A stretch of DNA of 35,645 bases from NCBI GenBank assembly GCA_045130475.1, contig JBGUPU010000071.1, positions 1 through 35,645 of the forward strand, written 5' to 3'. The position numbers were made by a program, and so were the translations under genes. Under the pieces are notes generated by a model. The model was not told the origin of the DNA. It saw only the letters and a program-made list of their open reading frames with translations, and searched no databases. The stretch's first letter is position 1; the number at the start of each line of letters is the position of its first letter. Shown one piece after another: positions 20,702 to 30,055 of this stretch. Source of the stretch: CAG-791 sp045130475. GTDB taxonomy: Bacteria > Bacillota > Clostridia > Lachnospirales > Lachnospiraceae.

Positions 20702-21766
20702 ATGGACAGCAATTTGAAGAAACTGAGCATGCAGGTGAATCTGGACGACCTGATGCCTGCAAGCGAAAAAGAAAAAGAATATATGGTCAAGATGAGGCCG
20801 TCCACGACCGCTTTCCAGGACGGTGTCCGCCGTCTGAAGAAAAACAAGGTCGCTATGGTGAGTTTCGGGATCATCATTCTGATCACACTGGCGTCGATCC
20901 TGGTACCCATGTTCTGGCCTTATAAATATGAATCCATGCTGGGTGTCACCCCCGGCAAACCCGTGGATGCTTCCTATAACAATCTCAGGCCCTTCGAGTA
21001 CTCAAAATCTGAGATGAAGCGGATCGAAGAGGGAGAAAAGGTCTTCCCGCATGTGTTCGGGACGGATTCCTCGGGACGCGACTATTTCATCCGTGTCATC
21101 TACGGCACCCGTATTTCCCTGGCAGTCGGCTTTTTTGCCAGTATCATTGTCCTGGTCATCGGCCTGGTCGTAGGATCGGTGGCAGGATACGCAGGAGGGA
21201 TGGTGGATATCGTCATCATGCGTATCGTAGATGTCATATACTCGCTGCCGGATATGCTGATGGTCATCCTGCTTGCCTCGGTCCTTCGTGAACCGATGGG
21301 CAAGGCACTGGAGGGAACTGTCCTGGAGAAGATCGGATCCAACATCATATCCCTCTTCATTATTTTCGCGCTTTTGTACTGGGTCTCCATGTCCCGGCTG
21401 ATCCGCGGACAGATCCTCTCCCTGCGCGAACAGGAGTATGTCCTGGCGGCGCAGGCGAGCGGCGCCAAGGCGGGATGGGTCATCCGCAAGCACCTGATCC
21501 CCAACTCCATTTCGGTCATTGTTATTTCGACAGCCCTGCAGATCCCGAACGCGATCTTCACCGAGAGCTACCTTTCCTTCCTGGGACTGGGCGTCAACGC
21601 GCCTATGCCTTCCCTGGGTTCGCTGGCCTCGGACGCGCTCAACGGTCTGAAGTCCTATCCTTATCGTCTGGTCATCCCCGCAATCGTGATCTCACTGATC
21701 GTGCTCTCACTGAACCTTTTCGGCGACGGACTGCGCGACGCCTTCGATCCGAAACTGAACGGCTGA
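20702..21766 (+). CDS. oppC: Oligopeptide ABC transporter permease OppC
   Basis: This 354-residue permease partners OppB. The start at 20702 has a GGAGGAAAC site and gives an N-terminal cytoplasmic region of about 60 residues before the first membrane span (MVSFGIIILITLASILVPMFW). A periplasmic-side FGTDSSGRDYFIRVIYGTRISL motif, typical of OppC, follows. The EAA loop is LREQEYVLAAQASGAKAGWVIRKHLIPNS. The C-terminus, LNLFGDGLRDAFDPKLNG, is the family ending. It begins 25 nt after oppB. Confidence 0.94.
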   Translation: MDSNLKKLSMQVNLDDLMPASEKEKEYMVKMRPSTTAFQDGVRRLKKNKVAMVSFGIIILITLASILVPMFWPYKYESMLGVTPGKPVDASYNNLRPFEYSKSEMKRIEEGEKVFPHVFGTDSSGRDYFIRVIYGTRISLAVGFFASIIVLVIGLVVGSVAGYAGGMVDIVIMRIVDVIYSLPDMLMVILLASVLREPMGKALEGTVLEKIGSNIISLFIIFALLYWVSMSRLIRGQILSLREQEYVLAAQASGAKAGWVIRKHLIPNSISVIVISTALQIPNAIFTESYLSFLGLGVNAPMPSLGSLASDALNGLKSYPYRLVIPAIVISLIVLSLNLFGDGLRDAFDPKLNG

Positions 21767-21794
21767 TGCAGATGATGAAAAAGGAGGAAGAACA

Positions 21795-22775
21795 ATGGCA
21801 CTGCTTGAAGTAAAAGATCTGCATACATCCTTTTTCACCGATGCCGGTGAGGTGCGTGCAGTGAATGGTGTTTCTTTTAATCTGGAACGAGGAAAAGTTC
21901 TGGGAATCGTGGGAGAGTCCGGATCGGGAAAATCTGTCACCGCCTATTCGATCATGCAGATCCTGGCGACCACAGGTAAGATCGTCTCCGGTTCGATCAA
22001 ATTCGACGGACAGGAGCTGGTCGGCGCCGACGAAAAGCTGATGAAAACGATCCGCGGCAACAAGATATCGATCATTTTCCAGGATCCCATGACCAGCCTC
22101 AACCCGACCTATACGATCGGAAAACAGCTGATGGAGGCAATCCTGCTCCACACAGACCGCAATAAGCAGCAGGCCTGGGACCGCGCTGTAGAGATGCTTC
22201 GTCTGGTCAATGTCAACGAGCCCGAGAAGCGCATGAAACAGTATCCCTTTGAGTTTTCCGGAGGTATGCGGCAGAGGGTTATGATCGCGATGGCGCTTGC
22301 CTGCGAGCCGGACATCCTGATCGCGGACGAGCCCACCACTGCCCTGGACGTGACGATCCAGGCAGGCATCCTGGAACTGATGAAAGATATTCAGAAAGAG
22401 ATGGGCATGGCGATCATTATGATCACGCATGACCTGGGTGTTGTGGCACAGCTCTGTGATGAAGTTGTCGTCATGTATGCCGGATCCATCTGTGAACAGG
22501 GCACGGCGGATGAGATTTTCTACAATCCCTGCCATGAATATACCAAGGGACTTCTGCGCTCGATTCCGACTACAGGAAATGAAGGACAGAAGCTGCAGCC
22601 CATCAGCGGAACCCCCATCGATCTGCTGAATATGCCCAAGGGCTGTGCGTTTGCGCCCCGCTGTGACGCGGCAATGAAAATCTGTATCCGAGAGGCATGT
22701 CAGCGCTTTACCATCAATGAAAACCATATGGCGGCATGCTGGATGAATGTCAAGACGGCAGCAGACCAGAACTGA
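21795..22775 (+). CDS. oppD: Oligopeptide ABC transporter ATP-binding protein OppD
   Basis: This 326-residue ATPase has Walker A GESGSGKS (40-47), the Q-loop FQDPMTSLNP, the ABC signature FSGGMRQR (154-161), Walker B ILIADEP (174-180) and the H-loop ITHDLGV. The C-terminal oligopeptide/dipeptide domain has the cysteine pattern GCAFAPRCDAAMKIC seen in OppD/DppD. A GGAGGAAG site precedes the ATG. It works as a heterodimer with OppF. Confidence 0.95.
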   Translation: MALLEVKDLHTSFFTDAGEVRAVNGVSFNLERGKVLGIVGESGSGKSVTAYSIMQILATTGKIVSGSIKFDGQELVGADEKLMKTIRGNKISIIFQDPMTSLNPTYTIGKQLMEAILLHTDRNKQQAWDRAVEMLRLVNVNEPEKRMKQYPFEFSGGMRQRVMIAMALACEPDILIADEPTTALDVTIQAGILELMKDIQKEMGMAIIMITHDLGVVAQLCDEVVVMYAGSICEQGTADEIFYNPCHEYTKGLLRSIPTTGNEGQKLQPISGTPIDLLNMPKGCAFAPRCDAAMKICIREACQRFTINENHMAACWMNVKTAADQN

Positions 22776-22795
22776 GCGGCGTAAAGGAGAAAGCA

Positions 22796-23788
22796 ATGAG
22801 TAATCAGAGTAATAACGGCGAGCCGCTCATCCGGGTCAGCCATTTAAAACAGTATTTTCCGATCAACATGGGCTTTTTCAAGACAAAGCCCCTCAAGGCA
22901 GTGGACGATATTTCCTTCGATATCATGGAAGGCGAGACACTTGGCCTCGTAGGCGAGTCAGGCTGCGGCAAGACGACTGCAGGCCGGACCATCCTGCACC
23001 TCTACAAACCCACCGACGGTGAAGTGATCTATCGCGGCAAGTCCATCAAGACCAAAAAAGATATCGAGGACTTCCGCCGCAAGGCCACCATGGTCTTCCA
23101 GGATCCCTATTCTTCACTGGATCCCCGTATGACGGTTGCCGATATCATCGGTGAACCGCTGGATGTTCAGAATTTATATAAGACGAAAGAGGAGCGCAGA
23201 GAGCGGATCCTGGAACTCATGGATCACGTCGGCCTGAACTCCGAACACGCGGCTCGTTACGCCCATGAGTTTTCCGGCGGACAGCGCCAGCGTGTCGGTA
23301 TTGCCAGATCACTGGCAGTCAATCCTGATTTCATCGTCTGTGATGAGCCTGTATCGGCACTCGACGTCTCCATCCAGGCCCAGGTCATCAATATGTTCGA
23401 TGAACTGCAGGACGAACTGGGACTGACCTATCTGTTTATCGCTCATGATCTTCTGGTCGTGCGCCACATTTCAGACAGGATCGCGGTCATGTATCTGGGA
23501 CATATGGTTGAGCTTGCCCCGGCAAATGAAATCTATGACCGTCCGCTGCATCCCTACACACGGGCGCTGATCTCGGCTGTCCCTGTACCGGATCCCGTAG
23601 TGGCACGCGCAAACCAGCGTATTGCCATGTCCGGCGAGATTCCCAGTCCCCTGAACGCACCTCCCGGATGCCCCTTCCATACCCGCTGCCCTTACGCGAA
23701 GGAATCCTGCAAGGAGAGCATGCCGGAGCTGCGTGAGATTGAGAAGGGACGCTTTGTCGCCTGCCACAGGATCGAGGACATCAGCTGA
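22796..23788 (+). CDS. oppF: Oligopeptide ABC transporter ATP-binding protein OppF
   Basis: This 330-residue ATPase has Walker A GESGCGKTT (53-61), the Q-loop FQDPYSSLDPR, signature FSGGQRQRVG (159-168), Walker B FIVCDEPVSALD (179-190) and the H-loop IAHDLLVV. The cysteine-containing C-terminal domain is present (GCPFHTRCPYAKESC). The start at 22796 has an AAAGGAG site; the earlier in-frame start at 22736 would overlap oppD. An untranslated gap of 214 nt follows before oppA, with a small CCTTCC/GGAAGG hairpin. Confidence 0.95.
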   Translation: MSNQSNNGEPLIRVSHLKQYFPINMGFFKTKPLKAVDDISFDIMEGETLGLVGESGCGKTTAGRTILHLYKPTDGEVIYRGKSIKTKKDIEDFRRKATMVFQDPYSSLDPRMTVADIIGEPLDVQNLYKTKEERRERILELMDHVGLNSEHAARYAHEFSGGQRQRVGIARSLAVNPDFIVCDEPVSALDVSIQAQVINMFDELQDELGLTYLFIAHDLLVVRHISDRIAVMYLGHMVELAPANEIYDRPLHPYTRALISAVPVPDPVVARANQRIAMSGEIPSPLNAPPGCPFHTRCPYAKESCKESMPELREIEKGRFVACHRIEDIS

Positions 23789-24002
23789 TTTTCGGGCCTG
23801 TCCGGGCCTCGGGCAAACCGGGCAAAAGAATAAGATCAGATAAGAATCTGAAATAACAAAATCGTGCAGATCCTTCCTGTGGAAGGTTTATGCAATAGAA
23901 TGCAGGTTTTTCCTTTTTGTGACTTTTGAAAAAGTATAAAAGGCACAGGACAGGGAAGGCACTGCCGGTAACTTTTTTTCATCGTTTTAAGGGAGGAAAG
24001 AA

Positions 24003-25970
24003 ATGAAAAGATTAGTAGCACTTGCGTTGTGCGCCATGATGGCCATCGGCCTGTGCGCATGCGGCGATTCTGCTGCAAACGGCGGCGGAGTTGCAGACGA
24101 TGCTGCGGAAGCTGTAACTGCCGAGGCGGAAGCTCCGGCTGACGATGCGGCAGCTGCAGAAGGCGAAGAGGCTGCTCCTGCAGAGGTTGACGAGTCTCTC
24201 ATCGCTGCAGACGGCATCAATGTCTGTATCGCTTCCGAGCCCGACAACATCGACCCCGCTCTCAACAGCGCGGTCGACGGCGCAACCCTGATCATCCACA
24301 CTTTTGCAGGCCTTGCAAAGTGGGAGCAGGCTGATGACGGTTCCTTTATCATCGCTCCTGACTGTGTCAAAGAGCTGGTCGAAGGTGAAGAGAATGAAGA
24401 CGGATCAGTCAAGTACACCTATACTCTGCTCGATGACCTCAAGTGGTCCGACGGTCAGCCTCTGACTGCAGCCGATTTCGAGTTTGCATGGAAGAGGGCT
24501 GCAGATCCCGATACAGCTTCCGATTATGGCTATATGTTCGACCAGATCGTCGGCTATGACGAAATGACCGAGACAAAAGAGACCGGAGAAGTGGACGAAG
24601 AAGGCGCGCCTGTCGTGGAATATGTCAATCCTGATTCCGAACTCCTTCAGATCAAGGCTGTTGATGATAAGACCCTGGAAGTTACAACCAAGCAGAGAGT
24701 TCCTTATTGGAATGAGCTTCTTGCATTCCCGACCTACATGCCTGTTCGCAAGGACGTCGTAGAGAATGAAGGCTGGGCAACAGATCCTTCCACCTACATC
24801 GGCAACGGACCTTATACCATGACTGCATGGCAGCACAACAGTGTCATCACCATGAAGAAGAACGAGAATTACCACGATGCGGCAAGTATCACCATGCCCG
24901 CCATCAACTTCTACATGTCTGACGATGCCAACAACATGCTCACAAACTTTGAGAACGGCGACTGGAAGCTGATCGACGATGTTCCGACCAACGAAATCGC
25001 TTCCCTCAAGGAAGAGTATCCCGATGAATTCGTAGTAGAAGGCCAGCTGGGTACTTACTATGTAGGCTGGAATGTCAACGAGGATATCCTCCCCGCTGAT
25101 TCCGGACTGGAAGGCAAAGAGGCAGAGGATGCCCGTGCAGAGATCCGCAATGCCATCTCCCTGCTGTTCGACCGCAACTATATCGTCAATGATATCGCTC
25201 AGGGCGGCCAGACCCCTGCTTCCTCCTTCGTCTCCAGCGGACTGACAGAAGCAGACGGCAAGACCGATTTCAGCTCCAAGGCAGGCCACAATGACGGCTT
25301 TGTCGGGTATTACGATGTATCCCCGGATGCCCTGGAGAGCAACTATGCTGCAGCAATCGAAGTTCTCAAGAAATACTATGATTTCGACGAAGCGACCCAG
25401 ACAGTTAAGAATTTCCCCACTCTGACTTATCTCTATAACACAAGCGAAGGCCACAAGGCCATCGGCGAGTACCTGCAGAGTGCACTTGCTTCTGTCGGTA
25501 TCACTATGAATCTGGAGAACCAGGAGTGGAATACCTTCCTGAATACCAGAAAGGCCGGCGATTACTCCATCGCTCGCAACGGCTGGCTCTGCGATTACAA
25601 TGACCCGATCTCCATGCTCGACATGTGGATCACCGATTCCGGCAACAACGACTGCCAGCTCGGCAAGGGCGCACACAAGGATGTCAAGGCTTACAGTCTT
25701 GATCTGACTGACCTCGGCTATGACACCAAGGTTGAGAACGGCACATGGGCAGAGACCTATGATGTCATCATTGCGGATATCAAGGCCTGCTCCGATCCCG
25801 AGGTTCGCTACGAGCTGATGCACAGGGCAGAAGATCTGCTCATGAGCACCGGTACAATCTGCCCTCTGTACTACTACACCGATCTGTACATGATCGATTC
25901 CAGCGTCAAGGGCTTCTTCAGCACTCCTCTGGGCTTCAAGTACTTCATGTACTGCACAGTAGAAGAATAA
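24003..25970 (+). CDS. oppA: Oligopeptide-binding lipoprotein OppA
   Basis: This 655-residue lipoprotein captures peptides at the outer face of the membrane for OppBCDF. The signal peptide MKRLVALALCAMMAIGLCAC ends in a lipobox (LCAC) with C20 as the probable lipidated cysteine. A low-complexity Ala/Glu/Asp linker runs from about 24 to 60. The family-5 solute-binding domain begins near INVCIASEPDNIDPALNSAVDG and shows typical segments (LKWSDGQPLTAADFEFAWKRAADP, YIGNGPYTMTAWQHN, FDRNYIVNDIA). The length is rather above the usual 550-600. GGGAGGAAAG precedes the ATG. Placed last after oppF, it may be expressed at a different level from the membrane parts. Confidence 0.94.
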   Translation: MKRLVALALCAMMAIGLCACGDSAANGGGVADDAAEAVTAEAEAPADDAAAAEGEEAAPAEVDESLIAADGINVCIASEPDNIDPALNSAVDGATLIIHTFAGLAKWEQADDGSFIIAPDCVKELVEGEENEDGSVKYTYTLLDDLKWSDGQPLTAADFEFAWKRAADPDTASDYGYMFDQIVGYDEMTETKETGEVDEEGAPVVEYVNPDSELLQIKAVDDKTLEVTTKQRVPYWNELLAFPTYMPVRKDVVENEGWATDPSTYIGNGPYTMTAWQHNSVITMKKNENYHDAASITMPAINFYMSDDANNMLTNFENGDWKLIDDVPTNEIASLKEEYPDEFVVEGQLGTYYVGWNVNEDILPADSGLEGKEAEDARAEIRNAISLLFDRNYIVNDIAQGGQTPASSFVSSGLTEADGKTDFSSKAGHNDGFVGYYDVSPDALESNYAAAIEVLKKYYDFDEATQTVKNFPTLTYLYNTSEGHKAIGEYLQSALASVGITMNLENQEWNTFLNTRKAGDYSIARNGWLCDYNDPISMLDMWITDSGNNDCQLGKGAHKDVKAYSLDLTDLGYDTKVENGTWAETYDVIIADIKACSDPEVRYELMHRAEDLLMSTGTICPLYYYTDLYMIDSSVKGFFSTPLGFKYFMYCTVEE

Positions 25971-26035
25971 GACAGTCGGCAGCAGGATATTTACAAGGAA
26001 TGGTCCGATCTGCTGATCATATCTTCTGATTAAAA

Positions 26036-26076
26036 GGGACGGGTTCGCACTTTGCTGTGCGGACCCGTTCTTTTTT
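26036..26076. terminator. Bidirectional terminator between oppA and the vWA gene
   Basis: ACGGGTTCGCAC (26039-26050) pairs, with one mismatch, with GTGCGGACCCGT (26057-26068) around TTTGCT, followed by TCTTTTTT. AAAAGGG precedes it, giving CCCTTTT on the minus strand. It serves the two converging genes. Confidence 0.85.
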
Positions 26077-26153
26077 CGTCTATATTCTTTATTAGGTGCT
26101 ATTCTTTTCGCCTATTCTTTTCGGCTATTCCTTTCCTTGCTGTTTCTTTTCCT

Positions 26154-26831
26154 TTATTTTCCGCCTTTTCTTTTTTCATAATCTCTGCGGATCGGCGCCA
26201 TAGGCTCATCGCGGTCGAACATGGCCTTCATCTCTTCCGCGGATTCGGCGGCGCGGGCATTGCTGATCACATCGGAGAGCACATCGAAATTGAGCCGTGT
26301 GCCCGCGCTGTCGTGTACGTAGTTAGCAGTGCGGCTTGCGTGGATGCCGAAGCGGCCGGCTTCTTTGACAGCGTCGATATTTGCGCCAAGGTAGAGAAAT
26401 TCCCAGTTGTACTTTTCCTGCTGGCGCCTGACCATGTGCCGCACCTTGTCCAGGCTGTAGGAGCGGCTGGCATTTTCCATGCCGTCTGTGATGATCACAA
26501 AGAGGGTCTTTTCGGGAACATCTTCTTCGCGCGCATACTTATGGACATTCCCGATGTGATGGATCGCACCGCCGAAAGCATCCATAAAAGCTGTACAGCC
26601 GCGCACATAGTACTGGCTGTCCGTCATGGGCTCCACCCTGCCGATATCCACGCGGTCATAGAGAACCTCCATTCTGTCATCGAAGAGAACGGCAGATACA
26701 TAGGCCTCTCCCTCCTGCTTTTTCTGCTGTTCGATCATGCTGTTGAATCCGCCGATGGTGTCGGCTTCCAGTCCGTGCATGGATCCGCTTCTGTCAAGAA
26801 TAAATACAAGCTCAGTCAATCCTTTTCTCAT
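26154..26831 (-). CDS. von Willebrand factor A (vWA) domain protein, TerY-like
   Basis: This 225-residue protein consists mainly of one vWA domain. The MIDAS metal site is visible: D13-x-S15-x-S17 (DRSGS), the threonine in GCTAFMDAFGGAI and the aspartate in ITDGMEN. The start at 26831 is preferred because AGGAGG lies 7 nt upstream; the ATG at 26837 is only one base from that site. There is no signal peptide, so it is probably cytoplasmic, as are TerY-type vWA proteins of stress systems. It follows the macrodomain gene on the same strand after about 135 nt and probably shares its function. The partner bound by the MIDAS site is unknown. Confidence 0.85.
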   Translation of the reverse strand: MRKGLTELVFILDRSGSMHGLEADTIGGFNSMIEQQKKQEGEAYVSAVLFDDRMEVLYDRVDIGRVEPMTDSQYYVRGCTAFMDAFGGAIHHIGNVHKYAREEDVPEKTLFVIITDGMENASRSYSLDKVRHMVRRQQEKYNWEFLYLGANIDAVKEAGRFGIHASRTANYVHDSAGTRLNFDVLSDVISNARAAESAEEMKAMFDRDEPMAPIRRDYEKRKGGK

Positions 26832-26966
26832 CTTCATACCTCCTGTTTTGCAAAAATCGATCCGGGATACATTCTCCGGTTCTGATCGGTCCAGCCGGTT
26901 CTTCGTTTTGTAAAAACAGGATAGCAGATAGGAAATTTGAAGTGGTCGCCTTAAAAGCGACATTTT

Positions 26967-28115
26967 TCAGGCACCCAGAAGAGGCTGGTGGTGATCAAAA
27001 AGGAGTGAATTGATGGTCATTGTGTCGTAGATCCGGTTTTCTACGCAGTAGCGGATGATCAGGTCGAATATACTCCCCGGCGACAGCGCGATGCCCGCCT
27101 TGCGCAGCAGGTCGGTCATTTCATCCATGTTGAGTTCCAGGGCTACAGCCAGGGAGATGATCGTTTTTCTGCGCGGCATATAACCGGGATTGCAGCGGAT
27201 TTTTGAGAAAAGCTTACGGTCAATATTGGCCCGTTTGTAGACCTGGGCATCGGTGAGCCCCCGCTCATCGATCATGCGGAGCAGGCACTCCTGAAAACTT
27301 TCTCCGGCCTGGGAAATGACATCCTGGAGGCTGCGCTGGGGATGCGGTGCGGAACTTTGCGCGGGACGCGCAGCTCCCTTTTCTTCCGGCGGGGCAGCCC
27401 CTGCGGCCTGCCCTTCAATTTCATCATATGAAGAAGCTTCATATTGGGCCTGCTGCTCCATAAGGAGGGAAGGCGCTGCATCTTCCTGCGGCAGGCTGTC
27501 TTTTCTGCGGCTTATGCGGAAGCGCCTTCCGGCACGGCTTTCGGGACGGAGATTGTCGATCGCATATTCCTGCGTGCTGCGCGTCTGTGCGTAATGCTCG
27601 TCTATATACTGGCTTACCTCCGCACTAAGTCGGGCGGAGAGGTCAAAGGATTTCCGGTCGAAGACGACCAGGATGACCTCCATCTCCGAATCCTCCAGAA
27701 AAGAGGAGATTTCTCTGAGCGCAATATCGAGCGCCCGGTCCCTGGGAAAACCGTAGACACCGGTGGAAATCAGGGGAAAGGCTATGCTCTTGCAGCCGAG
27801 CTGCCGGGCCAGGAGCAGAGATTTCCGATAGCAGGATGCCAGCAGTTCGAATTCACCGCGGTCTCCTCCCTCCCAGACGGGTCCGACTGTGTGGATGATA
27901 TACCTGGCAGGCAGTGCGAAGGCGGGTGTGACTGCCGCCTCGCCGGGACTTATGCGGCCTATTTTTCTGCGCTCCTCAAGAAGCTTTTCCTCACCGGCGG
28001 CGAAGTAGACGGCAGCGTCGGTTCCGCCTGCATAGACAGGCTCCGGGTTGGCTGTGTTGACAATGGCGTCCGCACATACTTTTGTGATATCGTTTCGGAT
28101 GATCTGAAAAGGCAT
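26967..28115 (-). CDS. Macrodomain protein with a C-terminal helical HTH-like region
   Basis: This 382-residue protein begins with a macrodomain (about 1-170): MPFQIIRNDITKVCADAIVNTANPEP, the loop AGGTDAAVYFAAG, IIHTVGPVWEGG and ISTGVYGFP (117-124). Such domains bind or hydrolyse ADP-ribose derivatives. A poorly conserved, Pro/Ala/Glu-rich linker (about 180-262) follows. The C-terminal region (about 263-382) contains an HTH-like stretch, RGLTDAQVYKRANIDRKLFSKIRCNPGYMPRRKTIISLAVALELNMDEMTDLLRKAG, then a conserved-looking tail ending QPLLGA. I recall this tail appended to varied domains in Firmicutes but cannot name the family. The start at 28115 has a GAGGAG site and matches the macrodomain start. 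The vWA gene follows. A role in ADP-ribose signalling, stress or defence is inferred. Confidence 0.8.
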   Translation of the reverse strand: MPFQIIRNDITKVCADAIVNTANPEPVYAGGTDAAVYFAAGEEKLLEERRKIGRISPGEAAVTPAFALPARYIIHTVGPVWEGGDRGEFELLASCYRKSLLLARQLGCKSIAFPLISTGVYGFPRDRALDIALREISSFLEDSEMEVILVVFDRKSFDLSARLSAEVSQYIDEHYAQTRSTQEYAIDNLRPESRAGRRFRISRRKDSLPQEDAAPSLLMEQQAQYEASSYDEIEGQAAGAAPPEEKGAARPAQSSAPHPQRSLQDVISQAGESFQECLLRMIDERGLTDAQVYKRANIDRKLFSKIRCNPGYMPRRKTIISLAVALELNMDEMTDLLRKAGIALSPGSIFDLIIRYCVENRIYDTMTINSLLFDHHQPLLGA

Positions 28116-28360
28116 GATGCAACTCTCCTCTGTAAATGCCTGGTGATAACAGGAGCAGGGAACACGGTTTGTCTCAGACAGGTTTTTCTGCAGAAACGGG
28201 ACTGCAGGAGCAGTTCCCGAAACCGTTTTACGCTTCCATGATAGCAGAAAAGCTTTCCTTCTCCAACCGGCAGCAGCGGAGGGAATATGCGGTTTGCCGC
28301 AAATGACCTGCCGCGCTCCGCCGGCGACCGGGCCTGTATGAGCTTGAGAAGACCATGTCG

Positions 28361-28389
28361 TTGACAACCGCCCGTCTTGCCAGTAAGAT
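28361..28389 (+). promoter_or_regulatory. Promoter of the GH32 gene
   Basis: TTGACA (28361-28366) and TAAGAT (28384-28389) are 17 nt apart, 145 nt before the gene. A small CCGGT-N7-ACCGG dyad at 28453-28469 could be an operator. The rest of the gap between the divergent genes (28116-28533) holds no gene. Confidence 0.6.
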
Positions 28390-28533
28390 AAAACAGACTA
28401 TACAGTTAAACGAGTTCGGAAGCATAGGGCTGATCCGTTCGTGACATATAAACCGGTACATTTGACCGGCGGGCGGGACTGTGCGCAATGAATAATGATT
28501 GTAACGTGCGATCCGGCACGAAGGGAGCGATAT

Positions 28534-30021
28534 ATGGATTCTAAACTGCAGCAGGCAAGGAATTATGAGGAAGTTTACGGAGACCGGATTCCGGAAAGAG
28601 ACCGGCCTCTATTTCATGTGGTGCCGCGTGTCGGCTGGATGAATGACCCCAACGGTTTTTCGGTATATAAAGGCGAATATCATCTTTTTTATCAGTACTA
28701 TCCCTACAATACCAAGTGGGGCCCCATGCATTGGGGGCATGTGAAGACCAGGGACTTTGTCCGCTGGGAGTGGCTGCCGGCTGCCATAGCGCCGGATGAA
28801 GAATATGACAACGCGGGATGCTTTTCCGGCAGTGCTGTGGAAATGCCGGACGGGCGTCAGGCGCTGATGTACACAGGCGTGAAGGAATGGCGGCGTGAGG
28901 ATGGTTATATCGAGAGCCGCCAGATGCAGTGCGTGGCCTTCGGCGACGGCGTGGATTATGAAAAATACCAGGGAAATCCGGTACTTACATCGGCGGATCT
29001 GCCGGAGGGATGGAGCGCAGTGGATTTTCGTGATCCCAAGATCTGGTATGACGATCGGGAAAACTGCTTCTATGCCGTTGTGGCAAACCGGACAGTGGAT
29101 GGAAGCGGCGCGATCCTTCTCTACCGCAGCGAGGATGTTCTGCACTGGGAGATGAAGTCGGTCCTTGACAGGAGCCGTAATGAATACGGCAGGATGTGGG
29201 AGTGTCCGGATTTCTTCATGATGGACGAGGACCATGCCATCCTGATCACCTCCCCCCAGGAAATGCTCTCCCGCGGCAGGGCCTATCACAATGGATTCGG
29301 AAATATTTATATAGTAGGTTCTTTTGACAGAAAGACCTATGAGTTTACCAGAAAGGCAGTGCATGCCATCGACTACGGTCTTGACTTCTATGCGCCGCAG
29401 ACTCTGCTTTCGCCGGACGGGCGAAGGATCATGATCGCCTGGATGCAGTCCTGGGAGAGCAGCCACGACCATGTAGCCGTCGGCAGCTGGTTCGGTATGA
29501 TGACGCTGCCCCGTGAGCTTTCCCTGAAGAAAGGACGCCTGATCCAGCAGCCGGTACGGGAACTGGAGCTGTACCGCAGAAATGCAGTATATTATACGGA
29601 CGTTGATGTACAGGAGAGGATCCAGCTTCCTGCCGTCCAGGGCCGCTGTGTGGACATGATCGTTACTGTGCGGCCTTCCGGCGGAAAGCTCTATGACAAG
29701 TTTATTATCAAGGTGGCCAAAGATACACGATTCTATACATCCATCGTCTATTCACCCGGAGACAGCATCCTGACTTTTGACCGCAGTAATTCAGGACTGC
29801 GCCGCGACATCGTCTCCAGCAGAGAGGTCGTCACACGCTTCCGCGACGGCAAGATCCGCCTGCGGATCATCATGGACCGCTACTCGGTGGAAGTCTTCGT
29901 CAATAACGGCGAGCAGGCTATTTCTTCGACCATCTATACAGAGCAGGGCGCGGAAGGCATTTCCTTCGAAGCCGAGGGGATTGCCATCATTGATGTGGAA
30001 AAATATGATATTGCCCTGTGA
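28534..30021 (+). CDS. GH32 beta-fructofuranosidase / sucrose-6-phosphate hydrolase
   Basis: This 495-residue glycoside hydrolase cleaves terminal fructose from sucrose, sucrose-6-phosphate or short fructans. The five-bladed propeller motifs are intact: WMNDPNG with nucleophile D38, FSGS (97-100), FRDPK with D167, and MWECPDFF with acid/base E223. A C-terminal beta-sandwich follows (about 345-495, ending SVEVFVNNGEQAISSTIYT). There is no signal peptide, so it acts in the cytoplasm. The start at 28534 has a GGGAG site 6 nt upstream; the longer frame from 28495 lacks one. No PTS or sugar transporter gene adjoins it, so the substrate form is open. A kinase gene follows after 34 nt. Confidence 0.92.
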   Translation: MDSKLQQARNYEEVYGDRIPERDRPLFHVVPRVGWMNDPNGFSVYKGEYHLFYQYYPYNTKWGPMHWGHVKTRDFVRWEWLPAAIAPDEEYDNAGCFSGSAVEMPDGRQALMYTGVKEWRREDGYIESRQMQCVAFGDGVDYEKYQGNPVLTSADLPEGWSAVDFRDPKIWYDDRENCFYAVVANRTVDGSGAILLYRSEDVLHWEMKSVLDRSRNEYGRMWECPDFFMMDEDHAILITSPQEMLSRGRAYHNGFGNIYIVGSFDRKTYEFTRKAVHAIDYGLDFYAPQTLLSPDGRRIMIAWMQSWESSHDHVAVGSWFGMMTLPRELSLKKGRLIQQPVRELELYRRNAVYYTDVDVQERIQLPAVQGRCVDMIVTVRPSGGKLYDKFIIKVAKDTRFYTSIVYSPGDSILTFDRSNSGLRRDIVSSREVVTRFRDGKIRLRIIMDRYSVEVFVNNGEQAISSTIYTEQGAEGISFEAEGIAIIDVEKYDIAL

Positions 30022-30055
30022 CCGGGACCGAGAAGATCTAAAGGAAGATATAATA

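Noticed and set aside
26052..26885. Plus-strand frame of 277 codons opposite the vWA gene
   Set aside because: The minus strand has an intact vWA MIDAS motif and a good ribosome site; this frame is its shadow.
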